Shown: positions 26,148 through 37,696 of the stretch, in pieces | Position numbering within the stretch: position 1 is the first letter of the stretch | Layout: each line of letters begins with the position of its first letter | Source of the DNA: Otis tarda | Taxonomy: Eukaryota; Chordata; Aves; Otidiformes; Otididae | Length of the DNA stretch: 64,000 nucleotides | Direction: 5' to 3' | NCBI GenBank assembly: GCA_026413225.1 | Contig: CM048557.1 | Location: 40,162,371 to 40,226,370, forward strand | The notes under the pieces: generated by a model | The model's input: the letters and a program-made list of their open reading frames with translations, nothing else | Databases searched by the model: none | Told to the model about the DNA's origin: nothing | Position numbers and translations under genes: made by a program

Positions 26148-27069
26148 TATTTAAAGATTTGGAGTTATAAATAAGTTCTTTGTTCCAGTTGTGTTTTCAT
26201 GCTTTTAAATCTCCTTTGAGATAAATCAGATATAGCAGTTTACATCCGGATGGAGAATGCTTCTGTATCTCAACCTGTTCTTTTGTGTGAATTCTTTCCT
26301 TCAATAAATTTATAAAAAAAACTCCTGCAAGTAGTGTTCCACTCGTGCCTTTATTATTGCCATGTAATGAAATTGTCTTCCTATTCATCTCTCCTAATGT
26401 TACTCAATGTGAGTGTATGTATATATTCTAAGATGGTCAGGGTTCCCTCCCTAATAAAGGAGAAGGAAAAGGAATTCTATAATGTCATTCATCCTGTTTT
26501 AAGAAGGATGACTCACCCTCTGGAATATTTGTATCTCTCTTAACTATACAGGGAGCCCAGACTGCTGGTTAGGTTAGATTTCTACCTTTCAGGCAGCTAC
26601 AATAGGTGAAATGATTCCCAAGTATATGGTGAGTTATTTCCATTCCTTCACATGTGATGATTTGACTAAATTAATTAAATCCTATAGACAAAACAGATGA
26701 GAAAAAGCCTGCTTTTAAAATCTTTTTGAGACTTTGGCTCCAACCACTTTGCAGCTTCAGGACTTAAGTAGTTGTGTGTACTCCCACCAATTCGTATTTA
26801 GGATGATGGGGCACTAGAGAACACACGTCCAGGTAGACAGTTTTGTGAGCCTTTTTCTTCAAGGAGCTGTGCCAAGGCTTCACAATATAGATTTAACTAT
26901 AAATTTTTTTTCATAGCTTAGTTTGTCATCAGGAAAACAGAGATAATATTTCTCTTTGTTACATTATCTTGCTAACTGTATTTTTTCACTTAGATTATTA
27001 TCTATTTTTTTATAATCTGATTTTTTCAACAACTAATGCAACAGAACTCTAATTTCTTTTATAAGCATA
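26148..27069. other. Single-copy AT-rich spacer, no gene recognised
   Basis: Nothing recognisable is seen between two CR1 copies. Confidence 0.55.
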
Positions 27070-27560
27070 TAATCATAGAATAGCTTGGGTTGGAAGGGAC
27101 CTTTAAAGGCCATCTAGTCCAACCCCCCTGCAAAGAGCAGGGACATCTTCAACTAGATCAGGTTGCTCAGAGCCCTGTCCAGCCTGACCTTGAATACTTC
27201 CAGGGATCGGGCATTTACTACCTCTCCGGGCAACCCGCGCCAGGGCTTGCTTCATCACCTTCATTGTAAAAAATTTCTTCCTTATATATAGTCTGAATCT
27301 ACCCTCTTTCAGTTTAAAACCATTAACCTTTGTCCTATCACAAGAGGCCCGCTAAAATGTTTCTGCACATCTGTCTTAGAAGCTCCCTTTAGCTACTGGA
27401 ATGCTCCTATAAGGTCTCCTTGGAGCCTTCACTTCTCCAGGTTGAACATTTTCAACTCAGTCTCTTTTCACAGGGGAGATACTCCAGCCCTCTGATCATC
27501 TTAATAATCTTCCACCATCTCCTCTGGACTCGCTCCAACAGATCCATGTGCTTCTTATGC
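27070..27560 (-). mobile_element. CR1 LINE 3' fragment
   Basis: An antisense CR1 of about 490 bp runs from the AATCATAGAATAGC terminus through the 3' UTR and the ORF2 C-terminal region to a truncation near GATCCATGTGCTTCTTATGC. The ORF2 frame is broken by several substitutions, making it more decayed than the copy at 12.1 kb. Confidence 0.92.
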
Positions 27561-27880
27561 ACTTGCAAATTTGCTGTAATACAGATAAAAATAGGATTAA
27601 GGAAGAGGTTGCTTTAGAGGCTTGAAGAGACTTAAGTACCTACATCAACAGTGCTGCCATGTGACCTGCTCACTTCAATTTGTTAGTGGTGTTCCCCTTT
27701 ATATAAAAGTGTGTAGGTGTGTGTCTCTTTCCGTGATTACAATATCTGGGATGCATGGATATCAGCTCTTTACACTGCATTAGCAGAATAACTATCTAAA
27801 TAAGTTACGCTCTGGCCATGATTTGCACTCAAACACTTGCATTAGCCATTTCCTCTTTCACCATATTTCAGTGGTAGACC
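27561..27880. other. Spacer, no gene recognised
   Basis: This short single-copy stretch between a CR1 and LTR C includes the left copy of the LTR C target site. Confidence 0.5.
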
Positions 27881-28383
27881 TGTCATAGTTCAGCCCCTAT
27901 CGGGACCAGACTACACAGACTTTCTCTCACTCCCCCCACCCTCTGAGAGAACAGGGGGAGAAAAATTCTTCACAACAGGCAGGAAGACACCTCTCAGAAT
28001 CTTTTCACATCATCCATCTCATCTTCTCTCCGCTTCCTGCAGTCGGGCCAGGCTGAGTTGGGCCCAGTCGGTCGCCTGGCGGGAGGCCAGAGGGTGAGAC
28101 CTGCAAGGCCCTCAAGGCCCGCACCTCCCCCTCTCTGCCTCTGCTCAGCTGCTTCACATCATCTCTTCTTTTTTTTTTTTTTTTTTTTTTGTTTTCCCCT
28201 TCTTAAATACGTTGTCACAGAGGCATTATCAGGGAACATTCTGCTACCAAGTGGATCAGTCTTGGCCAGCAGCAGGTCCACCCTAGGCCCGGCCAAGTCC
28301 ACTGAAGAAAGGGGAGAAACTTCTAGCAGTTTCCTACAGAAGCTACCACCTTAGGCCCCTCCTCACTAAATAAAACCAGAGCA
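27881..28383 (-). mobile_element. Solo LTR C, internally deleted
   Basis: This is a 503-bp minus-orientation copy of the same LTR family. Both ends are present and flanked by a perfect 5-bp duplication, AGACC (27876-27880 and 28384-28388). About 650 bp of the middle is missing relative to LTRs A and B, with the junction near 27960-27968. The deletion removes the polyadenylation signal and most of the body. The right end reads CCAGAGCA where the others read CCACAACA. A T run of 22 (28169-28190) is expanded compared with the same site in the other copies. The intact duplication shows the deletion happened within a complete LTR after insertion, or that an already deleted form inserted. Confidence 0.88.
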
Positions 28384-29211
28384 AGACCTGCACCTGTACA
28401 CAGTTCATGTATACATATCAAACCGAACACTTTCTTGTGGAATAGCTTTTGGTCTTTGTGGAACAGAAATGAGAAAAGCAAGTTTTGCTCATTGAATCCT
28501 GGTAACCAGGTTTGATTGTCCAAGCTCTCAAGTAATCCAGGATGGTATCAAAGTGGATCTGTACATATTCGTGGCATTATGACAGATCAAAAAAAGAAAA
28601 AAAAGTAGAACCAAAACATTCCTAGCATAAGCAGTGCTGAATGCTTTAATTTCTTAAAAAAATAATCTGGAAAAATTCCCAGATCCTACATCTGTCATGC
28701 TAATTTACAGAGACTGAAGTCTAAGAGAGAAGCACTGAAGAGGATCATTCTTCCTCTCTCCTTCCTCTGTTCAGTATGATTACTCCCTCCTTCTCATTTT
28801 TTTCCTGGCTACCTGGCAAATTTAAGCATGTACACCTTTATTCTAGCTAGAATTTGCTGCATGCTGCAAGGTGGCATTATTGGTCCATCTGTCCGACATT
28901 TTTCTTATGCATTGTCTGACATCACATAGCCTAGTATTTGTAGTTGGAGTTTGCGACAGAGAATGAAGAGGAGACTACACATTTATTTGCCACCACCCCC
29001 TTGGTTATTTCTCTTAAAGTATCTGCTACAGTTTGTTTCATTTTTTTCTTCTGGTGAAATGCAGCTGTGACACTGCAAATGCCAAGTCATTCTCAGTCAT
29101 CTTGAAGTCACTGGGGTTTAGCTCTGATCTCATTTTCACAGGTTCTATGTCAAATGTAAGCTAGTGTTGATTGTCTCCAGTTTCTGTGGCCAGGATCAGA
29201 TAAATAGTTAT
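28384..29211. other. Single-copy spacer, no gene recognised
   Basis: No recognisable feature apart from the right target-site copy of LTR C. Confidence 0.5.
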
Positions 29212-29280
29212 AGATCATAGAATCATAGAAGATAGATAGATATCTATATATATATATATCTAGATATATATATATAGATT
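29212..29280. repeat. CR1-like terminal repeat fused to (GATA)/(TA)n palindrome
   Basis: The words AGATCATAGAATCATAGAA are typical of a CR1 3' terminus. They are followed by GATA units and a (TA)n tract containing a perfect 30-bp palindrome at 29247-29276, centred on CTAG. No CR1 body is attached. It could be the microsatellite remnant of a CR1 tail or a chance match. Confidence 0.7.
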
Positions 29281-30799
29281 CTTCTAGTTCACAGAAGCTA
29301 CTGGAAAGTTGTTTTTTTTTTTCTTTTCATCAATATCCAATCTGGTTGGTGACAATTTAGTATAAAAACACCTAATCATTTTTCAGTTTGCAAATCTTTT
29401 GTTTTTAAATACATATTTTTCTTTAGAAAAGCTGTGATATTTATTGAAATAGACGTAGTAAGTGTTATGATGCTACGAAAATGTTCTAACTTCTACAAAA
29501 TATAGTAATGTTCCATTTTAACACCAAATTAATTGAATTGCATTGACTGATACTTAAATAGGATTTACGTGTCATTCTGTTGTCAGTCTAGTTCATCAGG
29601 CACAGAAGTATCTAAAATGAGGATGTGTGAGAAGTTTAGAGGTTCAGTACTCAATTTGATATTCTGATTTTAATCATGCATAATCCAGTTCTTAAGAAGG
29701 CTTAAACTGCTCAGAACAATTCTTCTGTTTCTTATATTATTATGATTTCTTGTAATATTATGATAACACAAGTTGCAAAACTAATGTGAGCCAAAAAGCT
29801 TTACTTCTGAAAGAATGAGTTGTGTTAGACTCAGAGCTTTGAATTTGACCGCCTCATTAGGCTTTGTAGCATTGCCTGGGTAATGTTAGAACAGAAGGAT
29901 ATTTTTTTTCAATTTAATTAAGTCACTTAGAAAACTACACTTTCTTTTTTGTAAAGCATCTTTGGACAAATCTGGAGACATATCCAATTCTGATGTCTCT
30001 AGTTCAAAAGCTGCAGCTTTAAAGGGGACAATTGGCCTTTTTAGAATGATTTGAGAAAACAAAATTATTTTCAAGTGTCTATGCTTCCTATATAAGCGAT
30101 ATGTATGTATCTATAAATACATATATAAACCCCACACACTGAGTGCTGCCAACAGTCACTATGAATGAAATGCAGTGAGAACAAGCAAAGAAAGCCTGGT
30201 TGCTGTCTTATGTTTAACCATTTTGTTACATCTATTTTTTTTTTAAATTCACAGATGTACACTTTCCCTTTTGTGATGAATTCCCTCTAGTGATACATTA
30301 AAATAATTTATATATTTAATTCCAAAGCTGTGTTCCTGAAATTCCTGTTCAAATGCCATGTAGTAAAGAAATTTGTTTATCAGAGATGCTGCAATTCTGA
30401 CCATAAATTTCTATTGTACCTGCAGCCTCGCTTTATAAATTGAAGCCTATACCATATTTAATAAGATCAATGAGCTTATGACTTATGTATCTGTTCTAAG
30501 AGATTTAAACCAGTGGAACATGGCTAAAGCTGATGTACTGGATTGGGCTTCACACAAATCTCACTGGTGCTATGTTTTCATCAAATGGTCTTAGGCCCCA
30601 CTACAGAAATAGAGCACCTGAGATTGCTTTCACCATATTTTTGATCAATCCCTCTGTTCTGAGAAACTGCCACCTTAGTAAGTGTAATTAAATGAAAGTT
30701 GACATCACTGACAGAGTTTCCATTTTTATCAGAATGTTTGTGATGAGTCACTGGATAGAGAGCTGTTGTTTGCAAACAAAGAAGGATTTGTGCATAGTG
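29281..30799. other. Single-copy AT-rich DNA, no gene recognised
   Basis: Nothing recognisable is seen in this stretch. Confidence 0.55.
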
Positions 30800-32590
30800 T
30801 GATGGTTGGAGGCCATCTTGGGCATAGCAATAATGAAATGACAGAGTTCAGTAGAACTGCTACTTTGGACTTCTAGAAGGAAGACTTTGGCCTGTTTAGG
30901 AGTCTGGTTGACAGAGTCCCTTGGGAGGCAGATCTGAAGGGTGAAGGAGTCCAGGACGCCTGGACATTCTTCAAGAAGGACGTCTTAAAGTCACAGGAGC
31001 AGGCCATTCCCATGTGCTGAAAGATGAGCCAGTGGGGAAGAAGACCAGCTTGGCTGAACAGAGAGCTTTGACTGGAAGTCAGGAAAAAAAGGTGAGTTTA
31101 CAACCTTTGGAAGAAGGGGCAGGAAACTCAGGTGGACTACGAGTTGTGAATTTATGCAGGGAGAAAATTAAAAGGACCAAAGCCCACCTAGAACTTCAAT
31201 TTGGCTACTGCTGTAAAATATTATAAAAAAATGTTTCTATAAATATGTTAGCAACAAAAGGAGGGCTAAGGAGAGTCTCCATCCTTTATTGGATGTGGGA
31301 AAAAAAAGTCATGACAAAGGATAAGGAAAAAGCTGAGATACTTAATGCCTTGTTTGCCTCAGTCTTTAACAGTAAGACCAGTTTTCTAGATACCAGCCTC
31401 TTGAGCTGGAAGACAGGGACAGCGAGCGGAATGAAGCCCCCAGAATCCAAGGGTAAATGGTTAATGACCTGCTACATCACTTAGACGGACACAAATCTAT
31501 GGTGCCAGGTGGAATTCACCCAAGGGTACTGAGGGAGCTGACAGAGGTGCTTACCAAGCCACTTTCCATCATTTATCAGCAGTCCTGGCTAATAGAGAAG
31601 GTCCTGGTTGACTGGAAGTTAGCAAATGTGACGCCCACCTACAAGAAGGGCTGGAAAGGGGATCTGGGGAACTACAAGCCTGTCAGTCTGACCTTGGTGC
31701 CAGGGAAGGATATGGAGCAGATTATCTTGAATGCCATCACACAGTACATACAGGTCATCAGGTCCAGTCAGCAAGGGTTTATGAAAGACAGCTCTTGCTT
31801 GTCCAACCTGATCTCCTTCTATGACAAGGTCATCCGCTTAGTGGATGAGGGAAAGGCTATGGATGTTCCCTACCTAGACTTTAGTAAAGCTTTTGACAGC
31901 ACAGCATACTCCTGGAGAAACTGGCTGCTCATGGCTTGAATGTGTGTACTTTTCACTGGGTAAAAAAGTGGCTGGATGACCAGGCCCAAAGAGTTGTGGT
32001 GAACGGAGTTAAATCCAGCTGGTGGCTGGTCAGAAGTGGTGTTCCCCAGGGCTCAGTACTGGGGCCAGTTCTGTTTAATATCTTTAGCAATGATCTGGAG
32101 AAGGCAATTGAGTGCACTCTTAGTGCAGTATGTGAAGAATATGAGCCAACAGTATGTCCAGGTGGCCAAGAAGGCCAATAGCATCCTGGCTTGTGTCAGA
32201 AATAGTGTGGCCAGCAGGAGCAGGGAAGTGATTGTCCCCCTGTACTTGGCACTGGTGAGGATGTACTTTGAATACTGTGTTCAGTTTTGGGCCCCTCACT
32301 ACAAGAAAAACATCGAGGTGCTGGAGCTCATCCAAAGAAAGGCAACAAACCTAGTGAAAGGACTAGAGTGTCTGAGGGAACTGAGGTTTTTTAGCCTGGA
32401 GAAGAATGAGTCACCATCCTTGGAGGTATTCAAAAGATGTGTAGACATTGTGCTTAGGGACATGGTTTAGTGGTGGACTTGGCAATGCTAGGTTAACGGT
32501 TGGACTCCACGGTCTTAAAGGTTTTCCAACCTAAACAATTCCATTATTCTATGAGTCTATGATTTTATAAGTCCATGACTGTATGATTTT
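30800..32590 (+). mobile_element. Longest CR1 copy in the window, with internal deletions
   Basis: About 1.8 kb of sense CR1 begins inside the ORF2 region upstream of the reverse transcriptase, with the word GGCCATCTTGGGCATAGC. It ends with AAGGTTTTCCAACCTAAAC and ATTCTATGAGTCTATGA-type terminal repeats. Two internal deletions are evident against the related copy at 24.9-26.1 kb. One, near 32120-32140, removes the RT motif C region. The other, near 32408, joins a mid C-terminal segment to the last part of ORF2. It has multiple stops and frameshifts and is dead. Confidence 0.92.
31457..32470 (+). pseudogene. Broken CR1 ORF2 (reverse transcriptase) remnant
   Basis: Three overlapping open segments in different frames together represent the CR1 ORF2 reverse transcriptase and C-terminal region. 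The first (31457-31939) has the palm motif A word LDFSKAFD with its catalytic Asp codon at about 31877. The second (31936-32181) has [20 protein letters not shown] (motif B). The motif C FADD segment is lost in a deletion. The third (up to 32470) has [20 protein letters not shown] and the tail VLRDMV. Frameshifts, stops and the two deletions show it is a pseudogene. Confidence 0.85.
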
Positions 32591-33725
32591 AGATGCGACT
32601 TCAGCATGGTCAACACTTTGGTTTACCTGTTTTTTTACTAAGAATTTCTACCTATGAAATAACAGTTTATTGAAGCTTTAGGTATGTACTTTAGCAGCTC
32701 TAAAAATTTTGGATAAACCCTAGCACCAACAATCTGCTGGCATTAAAAAACCACACTCCAAACAGAACTATTACTATTTTAATGTTATTTTGTAGATATT
32801 TTAATAGAACATGCAGCCACAGGAAAAAAACATACGCATATAGTAATACGAAAGTCTCATGTTTTCATTACCAGTAGAATGAGTGAACTGATATTTGCAA
32901 TGTGCTGCTTTGTATGTAACTTTACTTGGCAACAGAGGCAATATTTATAGTAAAGTCTATCACCGCTTATTAATGTTATACATTAGAGTATTTTGCTACT
33001 TCAAAAAATGATATGTTAAAATATGCCGAAACATTTTCAAATAAAACAAGAAAAAATTATCTAACAATTTATTAATTGTGTTTCATTGTTTAAATGCTAG
33101 AGCATGATGAACCATTGAATGAAGTAATGTAAATATATTGATTTAATCTATCTTAATTGTTGTAAGCATTTATAAAGCCTTAATGAAGCCTCAGGGGAAC
33201 AATTTCCCACCTTGTTTATTTAAAAAAAATGCTAAAAAAATTCTAAACCACAATTTTCAAGTAATTTGTATAAAAGCAGAGGACTAAGCAATTCATTTGT
33301 GATATACATATTTTCTCATTCCTGGTTACAAAATATCTTTTATTAGGAAATTTCTGTTTGATGCATTTTAAAAATGCTTGGAGATGTAATGCTGCTTGCT
33401 TTCTAAATATATGGTAGGAAATATTTTTTTCCAAATATTATTCATTAGATTTCAAGTATTGAATTGACAATTTATTTTTCATTGAAGTAAATATACTAAG
33501 CAAAGTTATTGTATAGATAAATAATTTACTCAAACCAGAAGATTTAAAATAGCTGAGAATACTTCCTCTTAATCAACTGTGGATTTTAAATGTGGAATAG
33601 TTATACGCTAGCAGTGATTTTTTCATAAGAAAAATGTTAAGGTTCAATTCTGATGTCTTCTATACAGAAGTTGAAACTATTTTGTTTTAAGAAGTTATTC
33701 CCCCTATTTTTTTCATTAGAGAACT
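32591..33725. other. Single-copy AT-rich spacer, no gene recognised
   Basis: No feature is recognised. The GAACT at 33721-33725 is the left target-site copy of LTR D. Confidence 0.55.
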
Positions 33726-33855
33726 TGTTCTGGTTTTGTTAGTGGGGGGGGGCCTAAGGTGGTAGCTTCTGTAGGAAACTGCCAGAAGTCGCTCCCCTTT
33801 GGTTAGTGGACTCGGACGGGCCTAGGGTGGACCCGCTGCTGGCCAAGGCCGAGCC

Positions 33856-33906
33856 GATTGGTAGCAGAATGTCCCGTGATAACGCCTCTGCAATAACGTA
33901 TTTAAG
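33856..33906 (+). promoter_or_regulatory. Putative LTR D core promoter
   Basis: GATTGG (an inverted CCAAT box) lies about 38 bp upstream of TATTTAAG, a TATA-like box. The same pair occurs in LTR E. Spacing and motif types fit a retroviral U3 promoter. Whether it is active is not visible from sequence. Confidence 0.45.
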
Positions 33907-34673
33907 TAGGGGAAAACAGAAAAAAAAAGGGAGAGATGTGAAGCAGCTGAGCAGGGGGCAGAGAGGGGGAGGTGCGAGCCTTGTGGGCCTTGCAGGCCTC
34001 ACCCTCTGGCCTCCCGCTGGGCAGCCGACTGGGCCCAACTCGGCCCAGCCTGGCTGCAAGAAGTGGAGAGGAGATGAGCAGTTGAAGTGAATAAGATGTA
34101 AAAAGGATCCTGAGAGGCGTCTGCCAGCCTGTTGTGAGGAACGGCTGCAGATGCCAAGGTCAGTGAAGCAGGAGGGGGAGGAGTAATGCGGCTCCTGGCC
34201 AAGATTCCCCTGCAACTCGTGGTGAAGACCATGGTGGAGCAGGTTGTCCCCCTGCAGCCCATGGAGGTCCATAGAGGGGCAGAGATTCACCTGCAGCCCA
34301 TGGAGGACCCCACATCGGAGCAGATGGAGGCCTGAAGGAGGCTGTGGCCCGTGGAGGGCCCGCTGGGGCAGCTGTTCTGGAGGGACTGCACCCCGTGGAA
34401 GAGATGACCCACGCCGGAGCAGTTTCACGAAGGACTGTGGCCTGTGGCAGGGACCCCACGATGGAGCAGAGGAGGAATGCGAGGAGTTCTTCCCCTGACG
34501 ATGACACAGCGGCGTAAAACAACGCATGATGAACTGACCGCGACCCCCATTCCCTTTTTCCCCCGCCATGCCGCTTGGGAGGGGAGGTAGTAGAGATAAT
34601 GTTAAGCCCGGGAAGAGGGAGGGGTGGGGGGAGGTTATCTTGTTCCCTGTCTCATTCTCCTGCTAGTTTTAGA

Positions 34674-34679
34674 AATAAA
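34674..34679 (+). terminator. LTR D polyadenylation signal AATAAA
   Basis: The hexamer lies at the position conserved in LTRs A, B and E, about 185 bp before the LTR end. Confidence 0.6.
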
Positions 34680-34861
34680 TGAGTGTTTTTCCCCAAGTCG
34701 AGTCTGTTTTGCCCGTAACAGTAACTTTAAGAATTTCTCCCCGTCCTTATCTCAAACCTCGAGATGTTTTCCTTATATCATCTCCCCCTATTCTCTTGGA
34801 GGGTGGGGGGAGCGAGAGAGAGACTGCGTAGTCTGGTCCCGATCGGGGCTGAACTACGGCA

Positions 34862-37007
34862 GAACTGAAAATTTTCTTGACATTAGCATCACACAAAATA
34901 GTCAATGGGTATTTCCCGTGGACAACAATTGTAAAGCTCAGTTATGCAAGATAAGGAAGGTTCATAAGTACTGCAGATTACAGAGAAGGCCCAAATCATT
35001 TGGTCTATCACTGAGGTTTGATCGCAGTTCTCTATGGAATCCACTTAGGCTTGACAGGGAATAACCAACCTTATAACCCAGCAGGATTTTATTTTTCTTT
35101 TACAAGCTTCCTAAGGGACCATTTTGCCACAAGGCCATTCAGGTCACTTGTGAAGATAAAATTTTAGTTGTTGATGAAAGAGAGGCACTTTCTTGCAGCT
35201 AGAGTAGAGGTAGAAAAAAAAAGAATAATTAGTTGCTTTGGAGGAGGTGCTTGGACAGACTGATATATTACAGGTGCTATGCAAAGATCTTAAATTTTAA
35301 AATGCTGTCATTTAGTCCTGCCCTGGAGAATAGCTACCTATAGCTATTCATGTTTTCAAGATTAAATCTGCCCATTTTTTGATATCAAATATAGCAGTAT
35401 GCATACCAATAGAAAATAAAGATACTATGCCTAAGATACACATTCAGGTTTTGCAAGGACGTCTGCCTTATAGATCTCTATGAAGAAGTAAATCTTTGAG
35501 AAGTAGAACCTTAGAAAACAATGTTGCTGATAAAGTGCAAGATGGAATATAATTCAACTTATTTTTCTGTGGCTACATCTTCTCTTCAGTGCTAACAACA
35601 GGGAAACAGTAGAAATTTATCACAAAATAAACAGAGCCGACTGACAACAGAAGCAAGGCTTCATTTAACTTTCATTTACCCTGTTGTTACTATTTTAGTT
35701 TAATTAGTCTACTATAACTAGTCTTGTACCAGTGTGCTAAATAACAGATAAATAATATTTTAATTTAGTAAATAATTGGTGACTTTAAAAATCTCATGAG
35801 GCTTTATAAATCCCTCGCTTCATAAAAATATTTCTAAAGATCTGAAGGAAATACAAATATGTTTGATTAATGATTTAAAATAACAGTTAATCTGCTTTGT
35901 TGCTGTTCTTGTAGTGATTTTTCCCAAGCTAAAATGGACTTGTATTTATTGGTTGATAAACTTTATTCTTTATAGATTCTTTGTAATTTGTAACATAACT
36001 AAAATGCAGTATTGTAACCAGATACAGTATTTCTTATTGCTAGATGAGAAGATACACAATTTAATTTTGGAAATTAAAGATAGCCTTACGTAAGTTTATT
36101 CAAGTTCTTAATTTTTACATTATTTCTCTTAGAAAAGCAATGAATGCAATGATTATATTTAGTCTGTGTTTGAGTGAAGTTAATTTTGTACAGAAATTTG
36201 AAAAAAGTTAAATGGAAAAATTAGAAAGTTAGAATTTATTGCTTAATCACAACTATTAGCTGTGTTGGATGAATAAGAAAACTATTCAGGAAAGTAAAAG
36301 CAAAGTAAGCAATGTAGTAACCATTGTGTTCAGTCTGCTGTCATAGTCAATCTCTTACTTCTTGCCTTGAGACTTTCTGAACTGGTTTATTTAACCAACT
36401 AAGAATTATTCATGATTACTGAAATTAATTGATATTTTTTCTTTAAAGATTTTAGAATAAATAGATCTCAGCCTTTCATAAATAATTTCTTTACCTCTCA
36501 GTTTCACATCTTGAGTGAATTAGAGATTGAAGAAAACTGAACTGCACCATTCCCCTTTGTAGTCATAGAAGAAGCTGGTTTGTTACCTCAGTAAACCATA
36601 GATTCAGGTGGCTATTCGGTTTTCTCTCCATCCAGTGGTTTATCTTTTTTTTTTTTAAATAGTGGCAGCTAGTTTATACTTAATTTAATAATCTTATTTA
36701 AATTATTTTCATATGAGAAATGGGTATTTCTCTGTATAGATTTTGTGACTATGTGAATAACAAAGAATAGAATAGCAATGTGAAAGTTGTTTGTGCCAGG
36801 TCTGGTTCTGCAAAGAGGATACACATGCTTATAAAGTCAGACTATCCATTTTTTTATATTATTTGAATGCTGTGTAAAAATTAGTTTATATTCAGATTTC
36901 CTAGCCATGTACTGAGCTGCATGTTTCTGTGAGATGATGAATGTTCCCTTGATGCTTTTTACATCATAATGACATTTAAGAAAGCTGATATATTGCAACT
37001 GCCAAAA
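34862..37007. other. Single-copy AT-rich DNA, no gene recognised
   Basis: About 2.1 kb without a recognisable element. GAACT at 34862-34866 is the right target-site copy of LTR D. Confidence 0.55.
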
Positions 37008-37696
37008 GGAGCAGCCCGGATGAGAAGGACTTGGGAGTGCTGGTGGATGAGAAACTCAACATGACCCAGCGATGTGCACTTACAGCCCAGAAAGTTGACT
37101 AGATCCTGGGCTGCATCAGAAGAAGCATGGCCAGCAGGTCCAGGGAGGTCATTTTGCCCCTCTACTCTGCCCTGGTGAGACCCCACCTGGAGTACTGCGT
37201 CCAGCTCTGGAGTCCTCAACATAAGAAGGACATGGATTTGTTGGAGTGAGTCCAGAGGAGGGCCACAAAGATGATCAGAAGGCTGGAGCACCTCTCCTAT
37301 GAGAACAAGCTGAGAGAGTTGGGGCTGTTCAGCCTGGAGAAGAAAAGGCTCTGGGGAGACCTTATAGTGGCCTTCCAGTACCTAAAGGGGGTCTACAGGA
37401 AAGATGGGGAGAAACTCTTCAGTAGGGCCCATTGTGACCGGATGAGGGGTAATTTTTTTTTAAATAGAGGGAGGTAGCTTCAGATTTGAGGAAAAAATGT
37501 TTTACAATGAGGGTGGTAGAACACTGGAACAGGTTGCCCAAAGAGGCGGTAGATGTCCCATCCCTGAAAACACTCAAGGCCAAGTTGGACGAGGCTCTGA
37601 GCAACCTGATCTAGTTGAAGATGTCCCTGCTCCTTGCAAGGGGCTTGGACTAGATGACCTTTAAAGGTACCTTCTGACCCTAACTATTCTACAATT
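37008..37696 (+). mobile_element. CR1 LINE 3' fragment
   Basis: A sense CR1 of about 690 bp covers the ORF2 C-terminal region and the 3' UTR. Its last recognisable part is AAGGTACCTTCTGACCCTAA with a decayed terminus. The ORF2 frame contains in-frame stops (for example just after the DLLE codons near 37247) and a T/A-rich slip near 37450, so it is non-functional. Confidence 0.92.
37271..37477 (+). pseudogene. CR1 ORF2 C-terminal remnant
   Basis: A 68-codon open segment carries the CR1 words LRELGLFSLEKKRLWGDLIV, FQYLKG and KLFSRAHCDRMRGN. It then shifts frame in an expanded T run where the copies at 12.1 and 61.2 kb read GNGFKIEGGRF. Confidence 0.8.

Larger units (their letters stand above)
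33726..34861 (+). mobile_element. Solo LTR D, plus orientation
   Basis: This is a 1136-bp LTR of the same family, in sense orientation. It begins TGTTCTGG and ends ACTACGGCA, where the others end ACTACGACA. It is flanked by a perfect 5-bp duplication, GAACT (33721-33725 and 34862-34866). It has an inverted CCAAT word at 33856-33861, a TATTTAAG box at 33899-33906 and AATAAA at 34674-34679. A G run near 33744-33752 may trouble sequencing. A small deletion near 34130 distinguishes it from LTRs A, B and E. No retroviral internal region is attached. Confidence 0.92.

Noticed and set aside
33754-34569. A 271-codon open frame, the longest in the window, as a host gene
   Set aside because: It lies entirely inside LTR D, antisense to it. 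The same frame recurs in the other LTR copies, so it is repeat sequence rather than a host gene.
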